From positions 1-64,000 of the forward strand of contig SUYG01000044.1 in NCBI GenBank assembly GCA_015060555.1: a stretch of 64,000 bases of DNA. The letters run 5' to 3'. The position numbers and the translations under genes are program-made. The notes below the pieces were generated by a model. The model saw only the letters and a program-made list of their open reading frames with translations. It was not told where the DNA came from and did no database searches. Source of the stretch: Physcousia sp015060555 (GTDB lineage: Bacteria; Bacteroidota; Bacteroidia; Bacteroidales; Bacteroidaceae). This document shows positions 45,820-52,384 of the stretch, one piece after another. Every line of letters starts with the position of its first letter. Positions within the stretch are counted from its first letter, which is position 1.

Positions 45820-46491
45820 TTAGCTCTGTCGCACCTCGGCGATGATGTCCAGGCACTCGCGGCATTTGTCGGTGACATACTGCCAGTCCTCGGCGGCCAC
45901 CTTGTCCTTGGGGAAGAGCTTCGAGCCCATGCCCACGCAATAGACGCCGGCCTTGAACCAGGCCTTCAGGTTCTCGGCCTCGGGGGCTACGCCGCCCGTG
46001 ACCATGATCTTGGACCACGGCATGGGCGCCATCAGACCCTTGACCATGTTGGGGCCATAGACATCACCGGGGAAAAGTTTCGTGAGCACACAGCCCAGCT
46101 CCTGCGCCTTGCCGATCTCGCTGACGCTGCCGCAGCCGGGGCAGTAAGGCACCAGACGGCGGTTGCAGACGGGAGCTATCTCGGGGTTGAACAGGGGGCC
46201 TACGACGAAGCAGGCACCCAGCTGCAGGTACATGGCGGCCGTGGGGGCATCCACGACGCTGCCGATGCCCAGCGCCAGCTCGGGGCACTCCTTAGCGGCG
46301 AACTTCACGCACTCGGCAAAGACCTCCTGGGCGAAATCGCCACGGTTAGTGAACTCGAAGGCGCGCACGCCACCTTCATAACAGGCCTTGATGACCTTCT
46401 TGGCCACCTCGGCATCCTTGTGGTAGAACACGGGCACCATACCCGTCTCACCTATCTTGGCCATAACGGCCAGCTGATCAAATCGAGCCAT
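45820..46491 (-). CDS. eda: KDPG/KHG aldolase
   Basis: Cleaves 2-keto-3-deoxy-6-phosphogluconate to pyruvate and glyceraldehyde 3-phosphate. The 223-residue protein has the Schiff-base Lys138 in T-K-L-F-P, Glu46 in F-E-F-T-N-R-G and the substrate-binding G-I-G-S-V segment near 75-79. With KdgK (46996-48018) it completes the pathway that handles ketodeoxygluconate from pectin and uronates. The two genes are separated by about 500 bases holding a four-helix-bundle gene and AT-rich repeats. Confidence 0.9.
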   Translation of the reverse strand: MARFDQLAVMAKIGETGMVPVFYHKDAEVAKKVIKACYEGGVRAFEFTNRGDFAQEVFAECVKFAAKECPELALGIGSVVDAPTAAMYLQLGACFVVGPLFNPEIAPVCNRRLVPYCPGCGSVSEIGKAQELGCVLTKLFPGDVYGPNMVKGLMAPMPWSKIMVTGGVAPEAENLKAWFKAGVYCVGMGSKLFPKDKVAAEDWQYVTDKCRECLDIIAEVRQS

Positions 46492-46501
46492 CAGTTAATT
46501 T

Positions 46502-46586
46502 GACAATTGGACAATTTACAATTTGACAATTAAATTCTATATAAAACAGTGAATTTGACAATTGGACAAATTACAATTTGACAATT
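46502..46586. repeat. Two direct copies of the 30-bp GACAATT repeat
   Basis: Copies at 46502-46531 and 46557-46586 both start GACAATTGGACAA and end TTTGACAATT, with one mismatch. The same sequence occurs inverted at 46958-46987 on the other side of the four-helix gene. Confidence 0.88.
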
Positions 46587-46588
46587 AG

Positions 46589-46948
46589 TTAGCTATTTAA
46601 ATGATGTTTTGTTGTGACTATGGACTTTACAATAATACTTAACAATTCTTTTCCCTCATCATGCAGAGGCTGTAGGCGATTCGAGGGCAGCATGTTTGTC
46701 TCCATGATGATTTCAAGCCAATGAACCGTTTCATCCAGCTCTTCTTCAACCATTTTTAGTTTGTTGACAAAGTCCTTTTCCGACTTTGAGATGCAGGCGG
46801 CACGATAATTGGCTGAAGGAGAAGTTCCAGAGCGGACTATCTGGTTGGCTATCGCTCTTGCCGAAAGGGTACTGGGCATACTGTCAACCATTTTTATGAT
46901 TCGCACCGCAAACGACTTGAAGCGTTGCTTCAGCTCTTCTTCTGTCAT
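46589..46948 (-). CDS. Four-helix-bundle protein (23S rRNA intervening-sequence type)
   Basis: A 119-residue all-helical protein. F-A-V-R-I-I-K-M-V, I-A-N-Q-I-V-R-S-G-T-S-P-S-A-N-Y-R-A-A and E-E-L-D-E-T-V-H-W-L-E are hallmarks of the S23/four-helix-bundle family, first seen inside intervening sequences of 23S rRNA genes. The start at 46948 (MTEEELKQ) is chosen because the longer form would translate the flanking repeat as protein. The gene lies between kdgK and the aldolase gene and is bracketed by inverted 30-bp repeats, suggesting it is mobile. Function unknown. Confidence 0.85.
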   Translation of the reverse strand: MTEEELKQRFKSFAVRIIKMVDSMPSTLSARAIANQIVRSGTSPSANYRAACISKSEKDFVNKLKMVEEELDETVHWLEIIMETNMLPSNRLQPLHDEGKELLSIIVKSIVTTKHHLNS

Positions 46949-46957
46949 GCCAATTAT

Positions 46958-46987
46958 AATTGTAAAATTGTAAATTGTCCAATTGTC
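46958..46987. repeat. Inverted copy of the 30-bp GACAATT repeat
   Basis: The reverse complement matches the copy at 46502-46531 at 29 of 30 positions. It lies 9 bases beyond the kdgK stop codon and 10 bases before the four-helix start. Confidence 0.88.
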
Positions 46988-46995
46988 CAATTACC

Positions 46996-48018
46996 CTATC
47001 TCTGTACGCGGCCGTTGGCATTACCGCCGGCCAGTGCCTCCACTTCCTCGACGCTCACGAGGTTGAAGTCGCCGTTGATGGTGTGCTTCAGGGCGCTGGC
47101 TGCCACGGCGAACTCCAGGGCCTCGCCCTGTGTGGCCTTCGTCAGCAGGCCGTGGATCAGGCCGCCGGAGAAGCTGTCGCCACCGCCCACACGGTCGATG
47201 ATGGGGTCGATGTCGTAGCGCTTGCTCTGGTAGAACTCCTTGCCGTCGAAGATGAGGGCCTTCCAGCCGTTGTGCGTAGCCGAGAAGCTCTCGCGCAGCG
47301 TGGAGACGACATACTTGAAGCCAAACGCCTCGCGCATCTGACGGAAGATGCCTTCGTAGCCGGCAGCGTCTGTCTTGCCGCCCTCGACATCTGCGTCGGG
47401 CTTGAAGCCCAGGCACAGCTCGGCATCCTCTTCGTTGCCGATGCAGACGTCCACATACTTCATCAGCGGGCGCATGATGCTGATGGCCTTCTCGCTCGTC
47501 CACAGCTTCTTGCGGAAGTTGAGGTCCACGCTCACCGTGACGCCGTGGCGCTTGGCAGCCTCGCAGGCCAGGCGCGTCAGCTCGGCAGCCTTGTCGCTGA
47601 TGGCGGGCGTGATGCCGCTCCAATGGAACCAGTCGGCACCCTCCATGATCTTGTCGAAATCGAAGTCGGCGGGCACAGCCTCGGCGATGGCGCTGTGGGC
47701 GCGGTCGTAGATGACCTTTGAGGGGCGCATAGAGGCTCCCGTCTCGGCATAGTACAATCCCACGCGGTCGCCGCCACGGGCGATGAAGCGGGTGTCAACG
47801 CCATAGCGGCGCATGGCATTCACGGCAATCTGACCAATCTCATGCTTGGGCAGCTTGGAGACGAAGTAAGCTTCGTGGCCGTAGTTGGCCAGCGAGATGG
47901 CTACGTTAGCCTCGCCGCCGCCGGGGATGATGCGGAAGCTCTCGCTCTGGATGAAACGGTCGTTACCTTCAGGGGACAGGCGAAGCATCAGTTCGCCAAG
48001 AGTGACTATCTTTGACAT
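46996..48018 (-). CDS. kdgK: 2-keto-3-deoxygluconate kinase
   Basis: PfkB-family kinase phosphorylating 2-keto-3-deoxygluconate to KDPG. The 340-residue protein has the N-terminal P-G-G-G-E-A-N-V-A signature near residues 32-40 and the catalytic G-G-G-D-S-F-S-G-G at 278-286 with base Asp281. It feeds the aldolase encoded downstream. Together they would process sugar acids released from pectin. A TAAATTTG box on the minus strand (48116-48123) is a candidate promoter. Confidence 0.9.
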   Translation of the reverse strand: MSKIVTLGELMLRLSPEGNDRFIQSESFRIIPGGGEANVAISLANYGHEAYFVSKLPKHEIGQIAVNAMRRYGVDTRFIARGGDRVGLYYAETGASMRPSKVIYDRAHSAIAEAVPADFDFDKIMEGADWFHWSGITPAISDKAAELTRLACEAAKRHGVTVSVDLNFRKKLWTSEKAISIMRPLMKYVDVCIGNEEDAELCLGFKPDADVEGGKTDAAGYEGIFRQMREAFGFKYVVSTLRESFSATHNGWKALIFDGKEFYQSKRYDIDPIIDRVGGGDSFSGGLIHGLLTKATQGEALEFAVAASALKHTINGDFNLVSVEEVEALAGGNANGRVQR

Positions 48019-48115
48019 AATATATAAAATGTTGAATAGTTTTGCTTGCTGTTTTCTTTTTTGCTTGCTGTTTTCTTGATTGTTAATCGAGCAATTTCTT
48101 GAATCGTTGCGGCTG

Positions 48116-48123
48116 CAAATTTA
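48116..48123 (-). promoter_or_regulatory. Candidate -7 box for kdgK
   Basis: Minus strand TAAATTTG fits TAnnTTTG, about 100 bases upstream of the kdgK ATG. Confidence 0.4.
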
Positions 48124-48261
48124 AGGAGAATTCTCCGAACAGCAGCCCATCGCGCGAACTTTTATAATAAAAGATAACGTTTTTCATCACTTTTGCCACC
48201 GCGACAGCCGAATTTTCACAAAAAAGCCGTACCTTCGCGCCACAAAAGCCCATCCCCCACC

Positions 48262-48410
48262 CAATCGTCAAATTGTAAATTGTCAAATTGTCCAATTCCC
48301 CCATCCCTCAAGCAACCCAATTGTCAAATTGTAAATTGTCCAATTGTCCAATTCCCCATCCCTCAAGCAACCCAATTGTCAAATTGTAAATTGTCCAATT
48401 GTCCAATTCC
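48262..48410 (+). repeat. Tandem 55-bp repeat reaching the rsmG start codon
   Basis: Units begin at about 48262, 48318 and 48373. Each reads CAATTGTCAAATTGTAAATT then GTCCAATTGTCCAATTCCCC and, in the first two, CATCCCTCAAGCAACC. The third copy ends directly at the ATG of rsmG (48414), so the repeat forms the ribosome-binding region of that gene. The motif belongs to the same family as the 30-bp repeats around the four-helix gene. Confidence 0.88.
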
Positions 48411-48413
48411 CCC

Positions 48414-49259
48414 ATGAGTCTCATCGCCCACTACTTCCCCACCCTCACCCCCGAGCAGCTTGAGCGCTTCGCAGCCCTCGACGCCCTCTACCACGACTGG
48501 AACGCCAAGATCAACGTCATCTCGCGCAAGGACATCGACAACCTCTATGAGCACCATGTCCTCCACTCCCTGGGCATCGCCGAGGTCATCAACTTCCGCC
48601 CCGGCACCCGCGTTATGGACCTCGGCACCGGCGGCGGCTTCCCCGGCATCCCCCTCGCCATCATGTTCCCCGACGTGCAGTTCCACCTCGTCGATAGCAT
48701 CGGCAAGAAAATCCGCGTCTGCAACGAAGTCATCGCCGCCTTGGGCCTCACCAACGTCACCACCCAGCACGCCCGTGCCGAGGATGTGCGCTACGCCCCC
48801 AATCCCAAGAAGCTCAAGAAACACAGCACCCCCGCCCCCTCTGCCATGATCCAGCACGGCACCCCCGCCCCCTCTTCCATGATCCAATGCGGCACTCCCG
48901 CCCCCTCTTCCATGATCCAACACGGCACCCCCGCCCCCTCTGCTTCCCCTGCGGCGATGGCGGGCGGCGATTCCGTCGCCGTCTCCCCTTCCTTCCTCCT
49001 CCAGCCCGCCCGCTTCGACTTCGTTGTCAGCCGCGCCGTCATGCCCCTTGCAGACCTCGTGAAGATTGCGCAGCCACATATCGCACAGAACCCCAACGCC
49101 GCCAACGCCCTCCCCAACGGCCTCATCGCCCTCAAAGGCGGCGAACTCGAACACGAGGCCGCCGCCGTGCGTCGCGAGAAGCTCATCACCCCCCTCTCCG
49201 ACTACTTCACCGAGGAATACTTCGAGACCAAGAAAGTCGTGTATGTTCAACTCAGTTGA
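48414..49259 (+). CDS. rsmG: 16S rRNA (guanine-N7) methyltransferase RsmG with in-frame repeat insertion
   Basis: RsmG methylates G527 of 16S rRNA using SAM. Residues 1-126 and 201-281 match the family: D-W-N-A-K-I-N near 28-34, SAM motif D-L-G-T-G-G-G-F-P-G at 69-78, V-S-R-A-V later. Between A-E-D-V and F-D-F-V-V-S-R about 70 extra residues intervene, making the protein 281 instead of about 207 residues. The insert holds an 11-residue unit (HGTPAPSSMIQ) repeated three and a half times. Because it is in frame, the enzyme may still fold with an exposed loop. The ATG at 48414 is preferred over the TTG at 48399. Confidence 0.88.
   Translation: MSLIAHYFPTLTPEQLERFAALDALYHDWNAKINVISRKDIDNLYEHHVLHSLGIAEVINFRPGTRVMDLGTGGGFPGIPLAIMFPDVQFHLVDSIGKKIRVCNEVIAALGLTNVTTQHARAEDVRYAPNPKKLKKHSTPAPSAMIQHGTPAPSSMIQCGTPAPSSMIQHGTPAPSASPAAMAGGDSVAVSPSFLLQPARFDFVVSRAVMPLADLVKIAQPHIAQNPNAANALPNGLIALKGGELEHEAAAVRREKLITPLSDYFTEEYFETKKVVYVQLS
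48822..48941 (+). repeat. 33-bp in-frame tandem repeat inside rsmG
   Basis: Copies start at 48822, 48855, 48888 and 48921 (last one partial). The unit starts CACGGCACCCCCGCCCCCTC and ends CCATGATCCA, with 2-4 differences between copies. It translates to 11 residues, so copy-number changes keep the frame. Confidence 0.92.
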
Positions 49260-49290
49260 AGAGTTTAAGAGTTTAAGAGTTCAAGGTAAT

Positions 49291-49325
49291 TTTTATTCTT
49301 CATTCTTCATTCTTCATTCTTCACT
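49291..49325 (+). repeat. CATTCTT heptamer tandem repeat
   Basis: Four to five copies of a CATTCTT-like heptamer between rsmG and the metallo-hydrolase gene. Similar GAAGAATGAAG words occur at 10579-10597. Confidence 0.75.
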
Positions 49326-49337
49326 CTTCACTTCCCC

Positions 49338-49982
49338 GTGATCATCAAGTCCTTCCCCGTCAATCCCCTCAGCGAGAACTGCTACGTCGTCAGCGACGAG
49401 ACCCGCGAGGCCGTCATCATCGACTGCGGAGCCTACTACGACGATGAAAAAGCCATGATCGCCAAGTACATCCGAGACAACGACCTCAAGCCCGTAGCCC
49501 ATCTGCTCACCCACGCCCATTTCGACCACTTCTGGGGCGCCGACTACATCGCCGAGCTCTACGGCCTGCCGCCCCGTTGTCCGCAGCCCGACCGTCCCCT
49601 CTACGACGACGTCGATGGCCAAGTCCGCAGCATCCTCCACTACTCTATCCGCTGTGCCAACCCTCCCGCCGGCGAGGACATCACCCCCGAGAGCGTCATC
49701 CGCTTCGGCAACCACCGCCTCACCGTCATCCCCTGCCCCGGCCACACCCCCGGTGGCGTCTGCTACTACTGCGAAGAAGAAAAAGTCCTCTTCTCCGGCG
49801 ACAGCCTCTTCCAGAACAGCATCGGCCGCACCGACTTCCCCGGCGGCGACCTCTGGACGCTCATCGACGCCCTCAAGGCCCTCATCAAGACCCTCCCGCC
49901 CGACACCGTCGTCTATCCCGGCCACGGCCTCAAGACAACCATCGGCACCGAGCACCACCACAACCCCTACCTGTTCGGGTAA
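49338..49982 (+). CDS. MBL-fold metallo-hydrolase (glyoxalase II-like)
   Basis: A 214-residue zinc hydrolase. The binding motif T-H-A-H-F-D-H is at 58-64 (His59, His61, Asp63, His64); further ligands lie in P-G-H-T-P-G, F-S-G-D-S-L-F and Y-P-G-H-G. It belongs to the YcbL/GloB-like branch; thioester or related bonds are typical substrates. The start codon is GTG at 49338, which fits the usual family start and follows 78 bases of simple repeats after rsmG. Confidence 0.88.
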   Translation: MIIKSFPVNPLSENCYVVSDETREAVIIDCGAYYDDEKAMIAKYIRDNDLKPVAHLLTHAHFDHFWGADYIAELYGLPPRCPQPDRPLYDDVDGQVRSILHYSIRCANPPAGEDITPESVIRFGNHRLTVIPCPGHTPGGVCYYCEEEKVLFSGDSLFQNSIGRTDFPGGDLWTLIDALKALIKTLPPDTVVYPGHGLKTTIGTEHHHNPYLFG

Positions 49983-50030
49983 TGAGTACTTCTTCAGCAC
50001 ATTAACAAAACCATAACAAATGACAAAAGT

Positions 50031-50834
50031 ATGAAACGTAGCTTAGTGATTGCAGCATGGATGCTCGGGACCTTAGGGGCTCAGGCACAGGATTTGATTA
50101 TTGCCAAGCAGGGCGACCCCGTGAAGGCCTGGAACCTCGAGGTGAGCGACAAATATGTATTCTACAGCACCGAGCCTGGCGAGAACGCGCCTATCGTGCG
50201 CATGGCCAAGGAGAACATTCTCATGATACGTAAGGCCGACGGCAGCGCGATGAACTTCACCGGCGAGCAGACTGGAGCCACAACGACGGTAGCACCGAGT
50301 GCTACGCCCGACGCACCCATCATCGATGAAGGCAACATCCACGGCAACCTGATTGCTGAGGGGAACTGCGTGTATATCCCCACCGACAGCCCGCTGGCCT
50401 ATGAGCAGGCAGGACAGCAGCGTGTGAAAGAGTATATGAAGCAATGGGGCTACTGGAAAGTCGTGGAGAAGCCGGAGCAGGCACACTTCGTGCTGCAGTT
50501 CACGACACAAATTTCAGGCGAGGACATCTCCCTGCTCATCGTCAGACCGCGCAAGTACTACGCCGCCCACCCCACACTCGTACGCAGCGGTTTCTCCGGC
50601 TCATGGACGAATGCCAAGGGTGAAGTGGGCATTTCGGTCAACTGGACAAAGAGCAACGAGGATGTCAACGAGAATGCCCTCAAGGGACAACTGCTGGCGG
50701 AACATCTGAAGAGCATGATCTTGACACCAGACAGCGGCGACGGCAAACGCTTCTTCAAGCATCAGGGCAAGTACCTTGATGCCGACAACGAGAAGGGCAA
50801 TAACTCCGCCATCTTCTGCATCTTTGTCAGGTAA
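50031..50834 (+). CDS. Hypothetical exported protein
   Basis: A 267-residue protein with a clear signal peptide (MKRSLVIAAWMLGTLGAQAQ). The mature part begins with a small beta-rich segment (DLIIAKQGDPVKAWNLEVSD) seen in many Bacteroidales exported proteins, then a Thr/Ala/Pro linker (85-105), then an alpha/beta domain without recognised motifs. Probably periplasmic. Transcribed alone; function unknown. Confidence 0.7.
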   Translation: MKRSLVIAAWMLGTLGAQAQDLIIAKQGDPVKAWNLEVSDKYVFYSTEPGENAPIVRMAKENILMIRKADGSAMNFTGEQTGATTTVAPSATPDAPIIDEGNIHGNLIAEGNCVYIPTDSPLAYEQAGQQRVKEYMKQWGYWKVVEKPEQAHFVLQFTTQISGEDISLLIVRPRKYYAAHPTLVRSGFSGSWTNAKGEVGISVNWTKSNEDVNENALKGQLLAEHLKSMILTPDSGDGKRFFKHQGKYLDADNEKGNNSAIFCIFVR

Positions 50835-50854
50835 ATAGTCTGAAGTGCCCTCCC

Positions 50855-52051
50855 CTATACGTTTGGAGCATTCAAAGAATCACAAATCTCCGCCGCCATC
50901 GCATTCAGCTGCACGCACTCCGCGCGGCTGATGTGCCGCTTTTGGGCATCGTATGGCCACGCACTCAGTATGAGCACACGCCCCGCTGCACAAGCATCAA
51001 AGAGCGCATCCGAAGGCTTATAATACTCCCTGAAGCCATTGTCTGCAAGAAAGATGAAAGGGTGCTGCTCGCGAAGCAGGACATCCATCACCGGCTTCTC
51101 ATGAGGCGAGATGAAAGGAGAAACCATGACAACACCCTTTCGAGCCTTCAGCACACAGGAATTCATGTAATTCCTCAGCCTTTCCGTTGCGCCGTGTTGC
51201 GCCTCTTCCACCATCATGCGACGCACATGCACGGTGTCAAAACAGTCAGCCGTCAGTATCGTCATATTCCCCACGCCGTCATACACCCTTCCGCCAATCC
51301 CAATCTCCTTCTGCACACGGAAATAGCCCGGCCTCAGTCGCTTGGTAGCCAACCGTTGCGGGTTCATCCTGACATACTGAATCATTGTATGCAGCTGCCC
51401 ACGGCGGGACAACGGCCGAATAAACGGGCGCTCCGTAAACACCGGAAAAGCATAGCCCCCTTCGTTCATTCCCCCCGCATTTCCCTCGATTGCGTTCGTT
51501 GTCTCCGCATTTCCCTCGATTGCGTTCGTTGTCCCCGCATTTTCCTCGATTGCGTTCCCCTTCCCTTCGTCCGTTGTGTCCGAATCGCGGCCCCCTTCGT
51601 CCGTTGTGTCCGAATTCCCGTTCCCTTCGTCCGTTGTCTCCGAATTCCCGTTCCCTTCGTCCGTTGTCTCCGAATTTAATTCGGCAGCAAGCGCCAAAGA
51701 ATAAGCCCTGCCATGTTTCTTCACCCCCTGCCAATATCCGCGTATCACGCTGCGGATGCTCGTTTCCATCACCCGTGTCACCTGGATAACAGCATGCAGA
51801 TGGTCAGGCATCAGGCAGAACTGCAGGATGCGGATGGCCGGATAATGCCTGCACATCACATACAACTCTCCGACCACAGCCTCTCCCAAGGCCGTCCGCT
51901 CTATCCGCGCCTTTGAGGGATCGCGATCCGGAATCACCAATGTCCCAAGCAACGGCTCGCGCGACGGCACCGTCAGCGTGACATGGTACACCCCGACGCC
52001 CCGCCATGCCGTCCCCGGCTCCTGCCATTGCCATTTTTCTTGTCCAACCAT
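50855..52051 (-). CDS. Y1-type (IS200/REP-associated) transposase-like protein with repeat insertion and C-terminal domain
   Basis: A 398-residue protein. The N-terminal half is a Y1 HUH nuclease domain: C-L-M-P-D-H-L-H-A-V at 79-88 holds the H84-L-H86 metal site, and the helix with M-I-Q-Y-V-R-M-N-P should hold the catalytic Tyr. Residues 129-195 are an in-frame insertion with NSETTDEGNG-type and AIEGNAETTN-type decamers. From about residue 290 the sequence V-V-M-V-S-P-F-I-S-P-H-E-K resembles a Rossmann-like DprA/SMF-type fold. Such proteins are thought to process palindromic repeats in their genomes, which fits the many palindromes here. Confidence 0.78.
   Translation of the reverse strand: MVGQEKWQWQEPGTAWRGVGVYHVTLTVPSREPLLGTLVIPDRDPSKARIERTALGEAVVGELYVMCRHYPAIRILQFCLMPDHLHAVIQVTRVMETSIRSVIRGYWQGVKKHGRAYSLALAAELNSETTDEGNGNSETTDEGNGNSDTTDEGGRDSDTTDEGKGNAIEENAGTTNAIEGNAETTNAIEGNAGGMNEGGYAFPVFTERPFIRPLSRRGQLHTMIQYVRMNPQRLATKRLRPGYFRVQKEIGIGGRVYDGVGNMTILTADCFDTVHVRRMMVEEAQHGATERLRNYMNSCVLKARKGVVMVSPFISPHEKPVMDVLLREQHPFIFLADNGFREYYKPSDALFDACAAGRVLILSAWPYDAQKRHISRAECVQLNAMAAEICDSLNAPNV
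51479..51676 (-). repeat. In-frame 30-bp tandem repeats inside the Y1 transposase-like gene
   Basis: Two adjacent decamer repeat families: one encodes NSETTDEGNG (four copies, some as RDSDTTDEGK), the other AIEGNAETTN (three copies). On the plus strand the units read CCTTCGTCCGTTGTCTCC and CCTCGATTGCGTTCGTTGTC. All are multiples of 3, so the frame is kept. Confidence 0.88.
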
Positions 52052-52384
52052 TTTCTTACCCTATCCGCTCACTTGGAGCACCCAAAGCGCTGCAAAGTTA
52101 ACGATTATTCCTGACCTGCAAGCAAAAGAGCGAAAAAAAGAAATGAGAGAGATGAAAAGCAGCACACGGGCCAAGGGGTAAGGGGGCTCGTGTGCTGAGG
52201 GGGAGGACCCAATAAGGGTTCATGTCCACTTTCAGAACGAATATGTGATGCTGCCAGCGGCAAGCTTGAGTTCCTTCCCCGACTTGTAACTGCAGGAAAT
52301 GGATCCTATGGCACATGCAAGAGAAACTTATCTGTTTCCTTTCGCCCTATTGTGGGTCTTTATGTTTCCTGGAACGCATAAGTC
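52052..52384. other. Intergenic stretch with hairpin and a decayed gene end
   Basis: It holds an imperfect 12-bp inverted repeat (AGCACACGGGCC at 52161-52172 and GGCTCGTGTGCT at 52185-52196). On the minus strand, 52230-52320 can be read as a short tail ending SYKSGKELKLAAGSITYSF before a stop, which may be the end of a lost gene. No full gene is present. Confidence 0.4.

Noticed and set aside
48363..49250. A 295-residue Gly-rich minus-strand frame
   Set aside because: It is the antisense of rsmG and its repeat insertion; the plus strand has the SAM motif.
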